A DNA stretch of 64,000 nucleotides, from NCBI GenBank assembly GCA_022496205.1, contig WTXD01000028.1, positions 62,001-126,000 of the forward strand, given 5' to 3'. The notes beneath the pieces were generated by a model, which worked only from the letters and a program-made list of their open reading frames with translations, made no database searches and was not told the origin of the DNA. Source of the DNA: Gloeopeniophorella convolvens (taxonomy: Eukaryota > Basidiomycota > Agaricomycetes > Russulales). How positions within the stretch are numbered: position 1 is the first letter of the stretch; every line of letters begins with the position of its first letter. Positions 31,682-44,100 of this stretch are shown one piece after another. The position numbers and the translations under genes were made by a program.

Positions 31682-33450
31682 TCAACTAGAAGAGCTACTC
31701 CAACCCTGCGTCTCAGAGCTATCCGACTCGGTCTCGTCCGAGATGCCCTCGTCTTTGTCCCATTTAAAGTCCGGGAAGAGTAGTTCCAGTGCTTGCGCGG
31801 CTTTGGCTTTGATGACGCAGTCGCTAATGCTGAGCGCGTTGAGTGAGGCCTTGCACTTTTTCCGCCGATGAATCAGGGTCTTGACCACATCGCCTATCAA
31901 TAACCCAGAGCCTGGGACGTTCGCCTCAAAAATGAGCGTCCTTAAGACGAGAGCCTTCAGCGAGGGAAAAGGGAGAGCTTGTGAAGCAACGTTCTCCCCC
32001 TCCTGGGGTGTCGCTGCGCCTGAATCCGCTGGCTTCTGCCCCCCCCTGTGAGGGAGCACGGAGGCCATTACTCTTTGGAGGGTTGACCATCTGTAAAAGT
32101 GCGCTTGCTTCTTGGCCAGAGAGCTCGAGGATGGAGACATCGACGCATCGCTGGAAAAGTTGTGACCAGTCTGCGCGACCGTGTATGTCCTGATCCATGT
32201 CGTAATCGATCGAAAAGGACAGGAACTCAACGTTTGCAATAGGCAGCGCCGCACATGCTTGCTGGACGATGCCTACTGAAGCGTTCGTCGAATCGACACT
32301 GCACGCGTCGATGTTGAGGAACAGAACACCGGATCCTCCCAAGGAATCTTCAAAGATATCTGAAGGATCGAATACCGACGTAAAGGCGTTGCACGCTTTG
32401 ACGGTTACTGTTGGTCTCGGGAATGACGTAATCTCGAGCTCGAAACTTTTCAACGCGACAGACCCTGATCCACCAAAATGTGCTGCGAGTTGTAAGATGA
32501 CCTCTGACCATCGCTCGGACATGGCAGTATGCTTCTCGGGAACGCAGTTTAGACGAAGTCGTGTTACTGAGGGAGGAAATTCGAGCGATCCGAGAATATA
32601 CGCGACACCGAAGCTTGGCCCTACGAGACTAAGCATTTGAAGCCTCGGAAGAGCGACCCGACCTCGGTCAGTAGCCTGGAGGGGAAGTGGGCTCAAGCAG
32701 TTGTCGAGGATGAGGGTCTCCAGATCGGGACAACCAGCAAGAATCGCGATGAGGTGATCCGGATGGCCAAACACGGAAAAGTCCTGAGAAGTAAAGCAAC
32801 CCAGGGGTAAAGTCACCTCGAGGTAGGACAATGGGCACTGAGGGAAAGAGAGCCAGGGAATGGGGAGGTTATCTATCGAAAGTCTAGTCAGCTTCGGTGT
32901 TTGCCCTCCGAAGAGTCGTCGGTTGGCCGGAAGCCTGAAGGGTTCGCTTTCGGGTATCACCAGATTTATCTCTAGTTCGAAGGACTCTAAAGTCAGGGCT
33001 GCGAGGGAGAGCAACCTTTCGGTTGCTTGCTAGCCTCGACTACCTTGTGTTGTGCGAAGGTAATTGGCGCGTACGGTAGAAATGCTGAGAGACGATGGAG
33101 AATTGCTCCGGGGTTGCCTCATGAGAGAACTGGAAGTCCACAAGCGCGCTCTTCGTTTGTCTCCTAAAGCAGACCTTAGTAACGGAAGACAGTCATTCCG
33201 TGATACACTCTTCGTGCGATTGAGCATTTAGGTAGCCCATCACGCGCTGAGTCGAGAGAGGTCCAACCGGGTCCAGAGCGACGCGTTATTGAGTGCGGAA
33301 TACCGCCACCGCTGGCACACATGCGTATCGAGAATTCAACCTAGTGCACGTGGGTGCTCGCCTTTGAAAGGAGGCCCCATGAGCGCATGGTAATAGAAGA
33401 TGCGCGCGAGGATTTCGGGGAGGAGTAGTGAGGGTGTGGGAGTGTTGATC
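31682..33450 (-). pseudogene. Broken F-box/LRR gene
   Basis: Minus-strand parts in the order of paralogues 1 and 2. An F-box fragment (about 33450-33260) reads LLLPEILARIFYYHALMGPPFKGEHPRALG, then a stop where the family has tryptophan, then ILDTHVCQRWRY. About 0.25 kb follows with stops and the palindromic element at 33179. Then comes a long LRR frame from about 33030 (LSLAALTLESFELEIN ... LPIPWLSF ... LETLILDNCLSPLP ... ILELSGQEASALLQMVNPPK). At an 8-C run near 32040-32048 the frame shifts, and the homologous C-terminus continues in another frame (ALPFPSLKALVLRTL ... ALSISDCVIKAKAAQAL) to the stop at 31682. Stop, missing linker and frameshift together make it non-functional. It diverges more from paralogues 1 and 2 than they do from each other. 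Confidence 0.8.
33179..33201. repeat. Palindromic element, copy 2
   Basis: Twenty-three nucleotides identical to 10431-10453, with the right arm ending TTCCGTGA instead of TTCCGTTA. It lies in the damaged segment between the F-box and LRR parts of the broken F-box gene. Confidence 0.7.
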
Positions 33451-34041
33451 CGAGAGCTCGGGGATCGGGTATGAGGAGAGCATCGTCCGACAGAGAATCA
33501 AAACCGGGAGGCACAACGGTTGCCAAACGCATGGCATGCAGCTCTTCGCTAAGCAGAGGGTCCGCAGACGAGTTCGCGTCAGGGTTAGAAGGCAGATCAG
33601 TATGTAAATTATGCGTTGTACTTAATACGTCTGGTTGACGTCTGGTACTGGACACGACCAGCAAATCGAAACCGTGAACTCACCGTGTATCACGGTTCAG
33701 TGACGAACCGTTGGAGGCTGTTGCTCCAAATTTTCCTGAGTCAGGGCCGGCGCTTTCCATAACAATAGCTTCGATAGTGTGTGACCCGGACATGCTCGAA
33801 ACTCAAGGAGGGCAAGAGGCTGGAGCACTCGGTATACGATCGCAGTGGAGACGGGTGCGGGCGCCGACAGTGGCCGGTCGGCACGTGCCTGGAGCTTATG
33901 GTCTAGGCTCTGAGTTATGTAATCGCGCAATCGACCGTTTTTGGGCATGTCGCTGCCTTGACATTGGGCAGCCATTGGCCCGTCGGAGCGGTGTGCCCTG
34001 GTCTTCGACGGCCACGCGGGGTTTCCCGCTCTAAGATCTAA
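33451..34041. other. Intergenic region, no gene seen
   Basis: Upstream flank of the broken F-box gene and of the plus-strand F-box gene. Overlapping frames on both strands at 33690-34050 carry no motif. Confidence 0.45.
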
Positions 34042-35760
34042 ATGTCTGCCCACAGTTTGGAATCAATTTTGAGACCAGTCATTGGTACTGAGGGACGTCA
34101 ACGTCAAAACAGGTAAGCAAGAGGTCACTAAAACGCAGCATTCGATTGGCGCAGCGCGCTCATCGCTTGGCGCAGCGGGAATGCAGCCACCTATATCCCT
34201 GCCGAAGTTGGCATCAGGATCTTCCTGATGCTCATACACACTGACTTCGAACGTCGTTTCTACGTTGGAGAACGGGAAGAGGGTCTTGGCTGGATTTTTG
34301 CAACCCACGTTTGCCGTCAATGGAGGAACATCGCCACGGGAAGCCCTAGCCTGTGGAGACGCCCCATTTTCAACATCGGCCTCCGCTGGACGGAAGAAAT
34401 GCTGGCGCGCTCAAGAGGTTCAACTTTGTTCGTCAAGTCGACACCCCAGATGCGCGTATCTCAACCTGCAGCCCATCTCCTCTTCGAGAACCTTGACCGC
34501 ATCAAGTCTCTCCACATAGAGGCAAGAAACCCCTATCTCCACTCTCTCCTCGACAACCCCGCGCCCTCATTAGAAGACCTCAAAATAACGCTGACCTCAG
34601 AGAACCTCCCTGCTGAACTTTTCAGTGGCCATGCGCCTTGCTTACGGCACATCACCCTGTCGTCGCGCATCCCTATTCCTTGGTCCTCGCCCCTATTCCC
34701 CGGCCTCGTCTCATTCTGTGTCGCAAATGAACATCTACGGGCTCCTTGTACCCTGGATGACATCCTCGATGGCCTCGAGGGGATGGTTATGCTCAAATCC
34801 CTCGCTTTGCATGGATGCTTACCAAATTTCCCCATTGAGCGACCCTTTCCCACACGCACCATTCAGCTACCTCACATTCAGACACTCTCGCTGCAGGGGT
34901 CGCTATCCGGGTGCATCTCCTTGGGAGAGCACCTCGACTTCCCTGCGTGCGGATTCAAGCTCAGAGTAATGTGTGGGCGCCTGGATTCTGCGGCCAACTT
35001 TTGGGCTTTAATGGCGCTCGCCGAGAGAGCAGCCGCGTCACGCCGATACTCCCATCTGCGCTTCACTAGCTATAAGCCAGAGGGTTTACTTTTGAAGGCA
35101 TGGACGTACCCTGACCAGGACGACGCAACCCAGCTCTCGAACGTCGATCTCCCATCCCACCTTCCTGACCTCGACATCATCATACGGTCGCGCTTCCAAT
35201 GTTTCCCGGTGATGTCAACCGGCGGAGTGCGCGCGGACATCTCACCCGTCGACTATCGCTCGGATATGATACAAGACCTCCTCTCTGTCCTGTCCCTAGA
35301 GCACGCACGGGCTCTCGACATAGCCTGCATGTGCGACATCGTCTACTTACCAACTTGGCTCAGCGTCTTGAGCCCAGCGATGCACCTGCGGAGCTTGACA
35401 GTCTACCATATAACTGGCCTCTGCGCTCTTTCCATGTCAACCGCTGACGGAGGTCAGACGTGGCAGGGGCTAAACAGGAACATTACGAAGCAGGGCAGGG
35501 CCGCCCGCCGGACGTTCTCCTTCCCGCGGCTCTCGACGCTTAGGATAACATCCGTCGACTTTGCTTGCTGGGTACCAGGCGAGAGCGGACGCGTCTCCCA
35601 GATGCTGCCGCGCTGGCTTGTGGCCCGCAAGGCATGCGCAACAGGATGTCCGATCGAGCGCGTCGTGCTCGATCGATGCGTTGTCTTCTTCCAGACCGAG
35701 GGCCACGCGTTCATGGACGAACTCAAGCTTGTCGTCCCGGTTGTCGAGGTCATCGATTAG
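34042..35760 (+). CDS. F-box/LRR protein (divergent paralogue 4)
   Basis: The long frame from 34228 encodes a protein of the F-box/LRR family. A proposed first exon 34042-34084 joined over a 54-nt intron to 34139-35760 gives 554 residues in phase and brings in a recognisable F-box core (TYIPAEVGIRIFLMLIHTDF). It is followed by EEGLGWIFATHVCRQWRNIA, the usual junction in this family, then SLWRRPIF ... WTEEMLARSRGSTLFV, LRR-like segments (LPAELFSGHAPCLRHITLSS) and a C-terminal LSTLRITSVDF block. It is more distant from paralogues 1 and 2 than they are from each other and lies on the opposite strand. It has no acidic tail. Probable SCF adaptor with unknown target. The exon-1 model is an inference; the start could instead be 34228. 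Confidence 0.75.
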
Positions 35761-36014
35761 GTGGTCGACACCACTTTTTCACCACATTTCGGCTCCAAAA
35801 CGGCGAAACGTGGCGAAAGGATTCGTATCGAGGGTTTTTCGTAGAGGTATCTTTTCACCGGGCCAGTATCGTATTGCACAATCATCTTGCGACTTTTATG
35901 TTATCCCATCATATTCGCCTATATCTGACTCGGTATCTATATAACGTGTTACGGGTCGAGTGTATACACCAGGTGTGTAGAGTCATGAAGACGAAAATTT
36001 GCTCCACGGAAAGC

Positions 36015-37966
36015 TCACCCGAATATCCACGCGCCAGACTGCACGCTATCGAACTGGATCTGAGAGTGTACAACCTTAGCACCCCCATCCAAGACTATTT
36101 GCGCATCGCTGTGCGCTGGAACCTTGAGATTGGCTGCCGCAAAGACCTCGCTTATGGGGATACTGGCTGCGAAATAGTTCAAGTTGGAGCCCATGACGAG
36201 GGTACGGCCGTCAGCGCCAGCCCAGACGCCGATGTCGAGCCGGCCGGGTGTGATGACGTGCGTGAAGTGCACGGGTGACGACGAAAGCGGCGAGGAGAGC
36301 ACGAATGGCGTTAGTACCGGGAGCGCGCGGGCGAAGGATGACGCGGCGGCCTTGATATCCGGCGTCGTTGGGTCGTTCCACGAGACGGAGCCTCGCGCGC
36401 CCGCGTTGACCGCTACGATGGTCTCGACGAGGAACTCTGCGCCTGTCGGCGCGCGCGACCAGTACCTAGAGCAAGTCTAGATCAGCACCTGGGCCTGAAA
36501 AGCGCAGGATAAGTAGAGACGCACTCGCTCCCACCGAAGCCCTGCGGCACAGTCCAGACGGTGCTGGAGCGCTCCCAACCGAGCACCTCGAGGCGCGCAG
36601 CAAAGTCGTCCATGCGGTTCCGGATGTCCTCGAAGTCGCCAATGCAGTTGTCGCAGCCGCAGTCGCCTTGGACGAGCGTGCAAGGCGTGTGCCATTCAAC
36701 ACTGAACGTCATATTTACGCCTATTGGGTAGGTGTCCTGCATCAACACGGGCGTGCCCGCGGCATATTCAGTGAAGAAGTAGTCCTGGCAGTTGAGCACG
36801 AGTGACGACGGGCGATATGGGTCGAGCGAGTTGATGAGCGCGGCCGAGGATGCGGGAGCGTTCTGAGGATCCTGAGAGCCGTCGGGTTCGTCCGCTGTGT
36901 AATACAACAGAAGATTCGTTCGATTCCTGAGAGGCGTGACTTGTTCAGTGACAGCTGTTGAGTTCATGTAATCCCTGACATTCCGTTTCAGGTAGTTGAA
37001 CGACGGATGAAGAGTCAACTCACCAGCGCATGTCGTACATGAGCCAGAGACCGAGCTCTTCCATTTTGTCAATCATGAGGTTGAGGGCAGTGAGGTTGTC
37101 GAACGTCGGAATGGGATGTACCTATTACAACCCGTCACAGAAGCACGATTACATCGGAACGTTCAGGACTTACCACATTGAGCCTAGTTGAATGCACATC
37201 TACGGTCAGTACCACCGACGCTTCACGGATGTAGAACGTACCCTTGACTCTTGAGCTCCTCCAATACAGTATCATTGCCTTCTAGATAGCCTCCAAAGTT
37301 CGTATAGAACCCAACTGGAAACACGGCCTGGTATGGCTCTTGGGTATGTGCACGTTTCGCGAGAAGGCCGCCTGTCCGCAAGTCGAGCTTCGTGATAGAC
37401 CCAATGTAGTCGGGCGGAGACGGGAGGTAGGTCAGGTTTGTCGGAATCGAGGTGAACGTCTGCTTCGGCGACGCGAGCGTCGCAGTACACGTCAGGGTAT
37501 GAGGTTCCAAGCCCGGCGTTATCCCGGCGAGGGTGAACGGCAGCGCGGCCGATCCATTCAATGGTACAGTGCCAGACGTCAGGTGTTTTCCATCAAGTGA
37601 CACGCTCACAAGTAGTCCGGCGTTTCGTGCAGAGGGCGCTGCAACAAGAGGTTGAGCACCAGCGATTTCCGAGTTTCGGACCAGCGCGTCCACGAGGATC
37701 AAACTAGAGGCCGGATCAGTGAGGTCGTCCGGGAGGAACGGAATCAGGGCCGGGTTGCAGCGCAGCGCGAGCTGAGGCGTTTTGGTCGTTGCTGGCAATG
37801 GAAATTGGCCACCTGGCGGGATCACCGTCTCGTTTTCCATATACACTTTGCCACACCTGGAACCTCATGTGAGCCGTCATCAGATGGCGGAATCCAAAAC
37901 AAAGTGAACGCACCATTCCTGGGCGGCTGCCAAGGGAAGCAAGATTAGCCATAAAAGAACGGACAT
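36015..37966 (-). CDS. Secreted glycoside-hydrolase-like protein
   Basis: Six exons on the minus strand (37966-37914, 37856-37242, 37183-37174, 37121-37024, 36974-36525, 36465-36015) splice in phase to 558 residues. The protein begins with a signal peptide, MSVLLWLILLPLAAAQ. An N-terminal beta-rich part follows (VYMENETVIPPGGQF ... LRCNPALIPFLPDDL). Then come segments that resemble a TIM-barrel enzyme: FPVGFYTNFGGY, VHPIPTFDN, LGLWLMYDMRWDYMNST, LLLYYTADEPDG, YRPSSLVLNCQDYFF, TPVLMQDTYPIGVN and GARGSVSWNDPT. The acidic residues in YTADEPDG are candidate catalytic residues. The fold points to the glycoside hydrolase superfamily, but I cannot name a CAZy family or substrate. Several N-x-S/T sequons and Cys pairs suit an extracellular protein. 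The third exon is only 10 nt. Confidence 0.8.
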
Positions 37967-40900
37967 GGTGCTTGTTTCCGGGCGAGCGAGCCTGCAGGGC
38001 ATAGCGTCGGCACGTCCGACTCTTGCTTCGGCCCCGGTCAGAATATATGACTTCTGGAGTAGCGCGAAGCACGGAGGGGCGTTCCGGCGGCTTCAACGAA
38101 GGCAGATCAAGTGGTGCGTTTCGCGCACATTGAGTGGCCTCCGAAGGTGCGTTTGGGTACGGTCTGCATGGTATTATGACACGCTAAGAGTCACAGGAGC
38201 GTTGTTGCTGAGGGAGAAGGCCAAGCGCTGGAGGATGGAAGAGCGTGCAATAATGCGAGTGAAGCCGGTGCTGCGCTGGCAACGCATGTCAGAGCACGGA
38301 TATGGCCGGCAGGTTGCCACGAATACGGCTTCCATGCGGCCGAGTGCCGTCAAGTGACCCGACTTCGGACTCGCGTAGCTGTATGTCGATCACTGCACAT
38401 GTGGAGATAAGATAAGAGTGCCGGAGCTGGAGGCTCGAGGGCCCTCGAGGGCCTCTACCATTTGACAGTGCTGTGTTCTGCACGGCGGAAGAACAAATGA
38501 ATCCCGACGAAAATGCCGCTCTGACTCACATCACGCACAGATAGAGGTACATGCCAGTGCGGGCGAAGAGCAGGCGACAGGTTGGTAGTCCGCAGCACAG
38601 GTACCGCGGTTTCGCCCAGTCAAGCCAAGGCTGGCTTCGTCGGAATATCAGGATTGGCATTGGACGGCATTGAAATCCTTACTCCGGTTACGAACACGAT
38701 TGTCTCGGAGTCATATGGAGGCCGGGAGTGGACAGCTGCAAACAAAGGAAGAGTCAGATGAGCTAAAAGAGGTTGGAAGATGGCATAGCAGGATGGTGAC
38801 CATCATTTCCGTAGCGTCAGTCCTCCGGGGATTCTATACCTGAACGTGCCAGACGACGCACGAGTTGCCCGACTTGGCGCATCGAAACCCTTTGATGCAA
38901 CCGCGGGTTGCGAAAATGCATCTTCGGTGTTTGTCGAGACAACAGGCCAGCCGATGTTCCGAAAGGTACGCGATTGTCCGTCGACTCAGTACTCAGGGGC
39001 TGCCACGCGGTGAAGCTGCACGTCGTTGGCACGTCGGCCCCCCAGCAAGGTTCCGTTATATTCCGGGCTCGCCTATCCTCGCCTATCAGAATCTGCTAGG
39101 TGTTCCTGGTGGCCCATGTCCTGAGCCGCGGCAGGCTGCGGCCAGCCACAATTTTCGCGAAATATTCAGCTGCTTTCAGCATCGACGTGGTAGGATGGAG
39201 TCAACAGAGATGCACCTTACGTAAACAGTGCCCTTCAACAACCCGACACAATTGAACGCATCGACTTCAAGCTTGCACCACCAAGACGACCGTGCGCCCT
39301 ACCTATGCTGACTTACATCGCGCGCACCGGACATATCTGCTGACTGAAGCGTGTATCTTGACCTGTCTCATGAACGCCAGGGGCCCACATCGCCATAGAT
39401 CTCGTGCTTTTCACCATCCAGCATCTCACAGCATTCGTGATACGCCGGGAATAGCTGGTGCGTGTCCAGTGCAGTAGCCAATAACTGATGTTCCATTTCA
39501 TATGTCATGCTTCTTCTCCATAGTGTTTTCTCCGAAGCCTCTAGCTCTGCGTAGAACAATCGAGCGGTTTTAGGGCGATTCTTACTGGAGACTCGGGCTG
39601 CCCACTTGCGCCCACAAACCCCATGTCGTCACAGCTCCGCGACAGGGCGATTGAAGTGGGCTCTGTTAATCGAGGGCACCCACTGTCGGCGCCTGCAGAT
39701 GCGTTCTGGAACTTCCGTTGCGCTCTCTCGTGTGCGCGGCCTATGTTGTAGCCGGCCCGTCGGGCAAGGACTTGCAACTCGTGACGGGCCCAGACATGCG
39801 CGCTTACGAAACGATGACATGCGGGGTAGGTAGACAAGAGTCTCTTGGCCGTATGGACTTTCTCGCGGCCGCGCGCTCGCAATACTCGGGGGCCTGCGCT
39901 TCGTCTTCTAGCCACTTATGGGAACAGGTCTTTCGAAACCCATCAGAGCCGACTCAGGGCAGGGCGTCCATCGTTGAATGCGCGAAGTTGGCGTGTGCGA
40001 TCCAGCGTCAAACAGGCGTCGTCGCGTGAATTCGCAGCAGAAGGCCTCATCGAACGCTTTCGGATCATGCTTCGCGTCTATCCTCAGTGCGGAAAAAACA
40101 TGCTTGCTATCCCCATCCCGCCTCGTTGCTTTGCGTTTTTGCTTGGGGCTAGGCTTGCTGAACCGCCTAGATGAATCTCGTTCATCTCTAGTTTCAACAC
40201 TCTCTAGCGCTAAGTCACGGTCGCAAGAGTATCACCTCCGTGGAGTACGCAAAATGATTTCTCAGTCTGGCGTCCGTAACAACATGTGACTGCTGTGGCC
40301 ACATCTTGTACCGGCCCACACGCATCGTTCTCACCCATACAGCCGACACGCTACGCCTCCCTGCGACAAGATGGGCTTCTCTCCAAGCATTCTGGACGTG
40401 CTCCTGTTTCCGGAAAACGTTGACTCTTGGCCTTCCAGCGGAATAGACATCCTTCTTCGACCCCCGTGCCAACTTCGTGCAACGCATCGCCGATCCACTC
40501 CTCCGGGGCTGGCTGTGGGATCTCGGAATTCTAGCTGCGGGGTGGGCCTCCTGTCACTCCCATCTGTCAAGTAGGTGATACAACTTCCAGCTCGACTAAC
40601 GCGAAGGGTGTTTGTTGGCTGCCACGCCGCCATGCCGCCTCCTATGCAGGTCGCCTGAATGTTCGTCCGATGTAGAACTGGTTTAGAAGCACCGCCACGC
40701 CGTGCCCGCACATACTCACCCCCACGCAGAACACACAGAATACAGCGCGTCCCCGGTAGCACCGCGAAACGTGCCACAGCTCCACACTTTCAAATACGGA
40801 ACATAGTGCACGCTCACTTTTCCCGTTGATGCTTGATGCCACGAGCCTGCTGCGTTGCCCGGTGGCGGGAGCAGTTGCCAGTAGCCCCAGATGCGATCGG

Positions 40901-41199
40901 CCCCTGTGGCAGCGCCGTATCACCGATCTCTGCAGCGCCTGCAAGCGCGCGGCGCAGCGGTCACCCATGCGCGTTGTCAGCTGCCCCGGTGCGTCTGTCT
41001 ATACGGGCCTTGATATTCTCCGCTGCGCTTCCGCTGCTCACCCGCCTATTCTGGTCGATTCAGCGCGCCCGCAGCAGCTCCTCCGAGCGCCAGGCACGAC
41101 GAGGCGGATTGTATGGGCGTATAGTGCACAGTATGAGACGGGTAGACGCAGTGATCAGCCAGCTTGCGCCCCGCACGGGCTAAGCTTCGATCAGAATCA
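37967..41199. other. Gene-poor region
   Basis: No convincing gene. A perfect 16-bp palindrome, CTCGAGGGCCCTCGAG, lies at 38434-38449. A minus-strand frame at about 39590-39365 (LFYAELEASEKTLWRR ... LDTHQLFPAYHECCEMLDGE) looks protein-like but has no start, no partner exon and no known domain; it may be a relic. Confidence 0.4.
38434..38449. repeat. Perfect 16-bp palindrome
   Basis: CTCGAGGGCCCTCGAG equals its own reverse complement. It is overlapped by a second palindrome, GGCCCTCGAGGGCC, shifted to the right. Confidence 0.8.
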
Positions 41200-44100
41200 G
41201 ACAGTGATTGACGCCCCCCGCCCCGGCTGGCCACTGGCCACTAATCGCAGGTGGAACACTTCGCTGGATCTTCCCCGCAGCGCACACCCGCTGCGCCTCT
41301 TTTCCCCGCATTCTCGAATGTAGAGCTGCGCACACGCGTGTGAGTGTGGGCGCGGAAAGGGGCGCGGCGCCGCCACCGCGCCCTTGGAGCGGACACTAGA
41401 TTCGTTGAACGGAACGCATCGAACGCGGGGCCCGCGCTCACGTGACCGACCCCGTCCCTTCCCTTCTCCGACCTGTGACACGCCGCTTGATGATGCTTCC
41501 TCGCGCGCACCTCCCTTGTTTCGCGCTCTCCTTTCCGTTCTCGTGCTGCCCTGGGGCCTGCCAATCCCATCGCGTCCCATCCACTCCGCCGCGCCTGGTT
41601 CGCATCCCGGCCGCTGCCTGCAGGCGCACACGCCGTGGCGCGTGCAGACACGCTCCCGCACGGCCATCGCGGCGAAGGTGCGCCCTTCGCGCTGGTCCCT
41701 CTGCCCTGCCCCGCAGACGCGTGCTGCGCTGTGCGCGGCGCGGGGCAGGTGCTGCCCGGCGGCGCGGCGCGTCATATTTGCTTCCGTTCGTGATGGGCCC
41801 GTTTGGTGCTTGATAGCGAGGGATCGTCTCTTGGGCGGCGGTCAACGGTGGCGCTTGCATATGATTTTGCTTGTGGCTGCTGCTAGGCAGGGCGCGGGAG
41901 GCCGTGATAGCGAGCGCAGTCGAGCTCCTGCGGAATGCACGGAGCGGCGCGGCGTGGCGCATCCGGAGCTCGCCAACGCAGACCCGACCCGCGGGTCGAA
42001 GCCGACTTTCCGTGTAGTTCGTCTTGCGAGGGTACACATGCGTTCATCAGCATTCACCCCGCCATTCAACATTCATCTCGCGGGCCACCTAGCCGTCGCA
42101 GCCCACAGGCCGGCGGAACAACGACGAGGTTGCCTCGGTGTTTCTCCGCGCAGCAGCATCCGGGCTGCGCACGCACGTTCCGGGCTGCCACAGGCTGCTA
42201 CTCGTCGGCTGCCGCTCACGGGGACGGTGCTATCGCACCCGGCCCCGTTGTCCGTTGGTGATAGCGGTGTTGGTGGAGATAGCGCTGGGTGCGCGTTGCG
42301 CCGGGAACCCGCAGCGTGGGCGTGGGTGCGTGTTCGAGTTGTGTCGGTACTTGTTCGCGAGACGGGACTTGTGGTGTGCTCTCAGAGACGTACTTGCTCG
42401 TACCTGCGCCACGGAGTGCTGCATCGCGTCTCATGGAGACCCCTCCCTGCATCCGCATCGGGCGCAGCCTGTCCTCGCCGAGTCATATCTCATCGAAGCG
42501 CAGCCGAGGTGCGCCACTGCCATATCTCGTCGAAGCGCGACATAACATTCGCACAACACATATAGACGGTGACATTGATAAGTAGCGCAGCACGGCGCAG
42601 AGAAGCGCAAGTGCGTATATATTGTGCTTTGGTAGGCTGAGGGCAGACGTGCACTTGCTGTCATTGTCGGGGTTGGAGAACAGCTGCGCGTGGCGCGCTT
42701 CGCGGCTTCGCGTGCCTTCATCTCGCACAAGTGCACCCGCATCACGTGAGTGCCGTTGCGCGGGTGGAAGTGCGCTGCGTAAATAGTCGTGGTGGAGGGC
42801 TGAGTTGCCCACCGGTGATGTGCGCAGGAAGGTAGGCGATTGTGATATGTATGTGCGTGGGCGCGGGGCCCCACATGGGCACTGCTCGCACGGGGCAGCC
42901 TGTAATCGTCGTGTGTAGATGTCTTGGCCGTGGTGTGTCTGCCTCGCGTCGTCGTCGAAGGACTTCGACGCAATGTAATGTAATGCAATGGATGCAATGG
43001 AGTGGTCGGGCTTCGCCGCCGACAGGAAGGGCGCCCAGCTGAGAAGCCGGTCAACACTCCGCAAGACGTACAGTGTTTTTCATGTCCGCCGCTACGAATG
43101 CGCAATTTTAATGAGCGCAGTGTGCGTTCTGGCCGCAGTTAGTTTTCTCGCCGCCCGGCGACCGATTTTCTCGTTGGTGGCCGAGGCGCGGCGTCGGGCC
43201 GGACGCCGGTCTGCGCCGGTGCGCTATCGATGCCGTCGTATGTTTATCGATGGGAATGGCACCGTTCCTGGCATAATTGCGATTGCGCGAGCAAGAAAAT
43301 GCAAATGCGGGCAGACGAGTGTGCTCAGGCGTGCGCCGCCCTCGGGCTGGGGGCGGTGTGCTGGGCGGGGGTGGGGGCTCGCGGAGCTTGGGCCGCGCGG
43401 CGCGTGTCATCTGCCCCGGTCGGTGCGCTTGCGCTATCTATGTGGACGTATGTACGTTCGGGGTTGTGCGATGTGATACGTTGCGTGTATGCGGTAGGTA
43501 CGCTACTAGACGCGGACAACGTTCGATTTTGCGGACGGACGAGATGAATCGGGCAGCAGAGGCGTTGACAGGCGCGAGATCTCGAGGGCGAGGCAAGGCA
43601 ATTAAGCACGGGCGCCCGGGCGCCGGTTCTCGGGGGCTGCGTGTTGGAGCAGGGAGCATGGCGTGTCTCGCGTCTTGCGCGTCTCGGGAGGGATGTGCGT
43701 CGGGGGGCGCTTCGCTTCTGCGGCGAGACGCGGGTGAGGGAGGCGGCCGCGCAGGCACCGAGCGAGGGCAGGGCGCGGCGCGGCCGGGGCCCCGGCGCCG
43801 GGGGAGGAGAAGCGCGTCGCCCGAATAGGGGTGTATTGCTTCGCCTCGCGGCGGGGCGCGTGACAAAGGGCAGCTTCTGTGCAGTGGCTGGGTCAAGGGT
43901 TGGGCGAGGGCGTGTGGGATCAGAATGGTTGTGCAGCTAAGCGAGCTGTCGGGGGCGTTGACGTAGGAGAAGCGGGACGGACCATGGGCGTGGCCGGCTG
44001 GGCGGGAGCTCGTCGGGGGAATGCACGTGTGTGGCTGCCGGCCCGGCCGCGATGCCACATACGGCAGCGCCGGCCGGGCAACCGCCGAAGAGCGGTTTAA

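Noticed and set aside
39365..39590. Protein-like minus-strand frame (LFYAELEASEKTLWRR)
   Set aside because: Amino-acid composition is plausible but there is no start codon, partner exon or known domain, so it was left as a note in the intergenic entry.
41384..42565. Uninterrupted 393-codon plus-strand frame
   Set aside because: Frames on both strands are open over the same GC-rich stretch, composition is Arg/Ala/Pro-driven, and there is no domain, splice pattern or sensible start. Stop codons are simply rare here.
43277..43828. Gly/Arg-rich plus-strand frame of 183 codons
   Set aside because: It overlaps an equally long minus-strand frame in CpG-rich DNA and has no recognisable feature.
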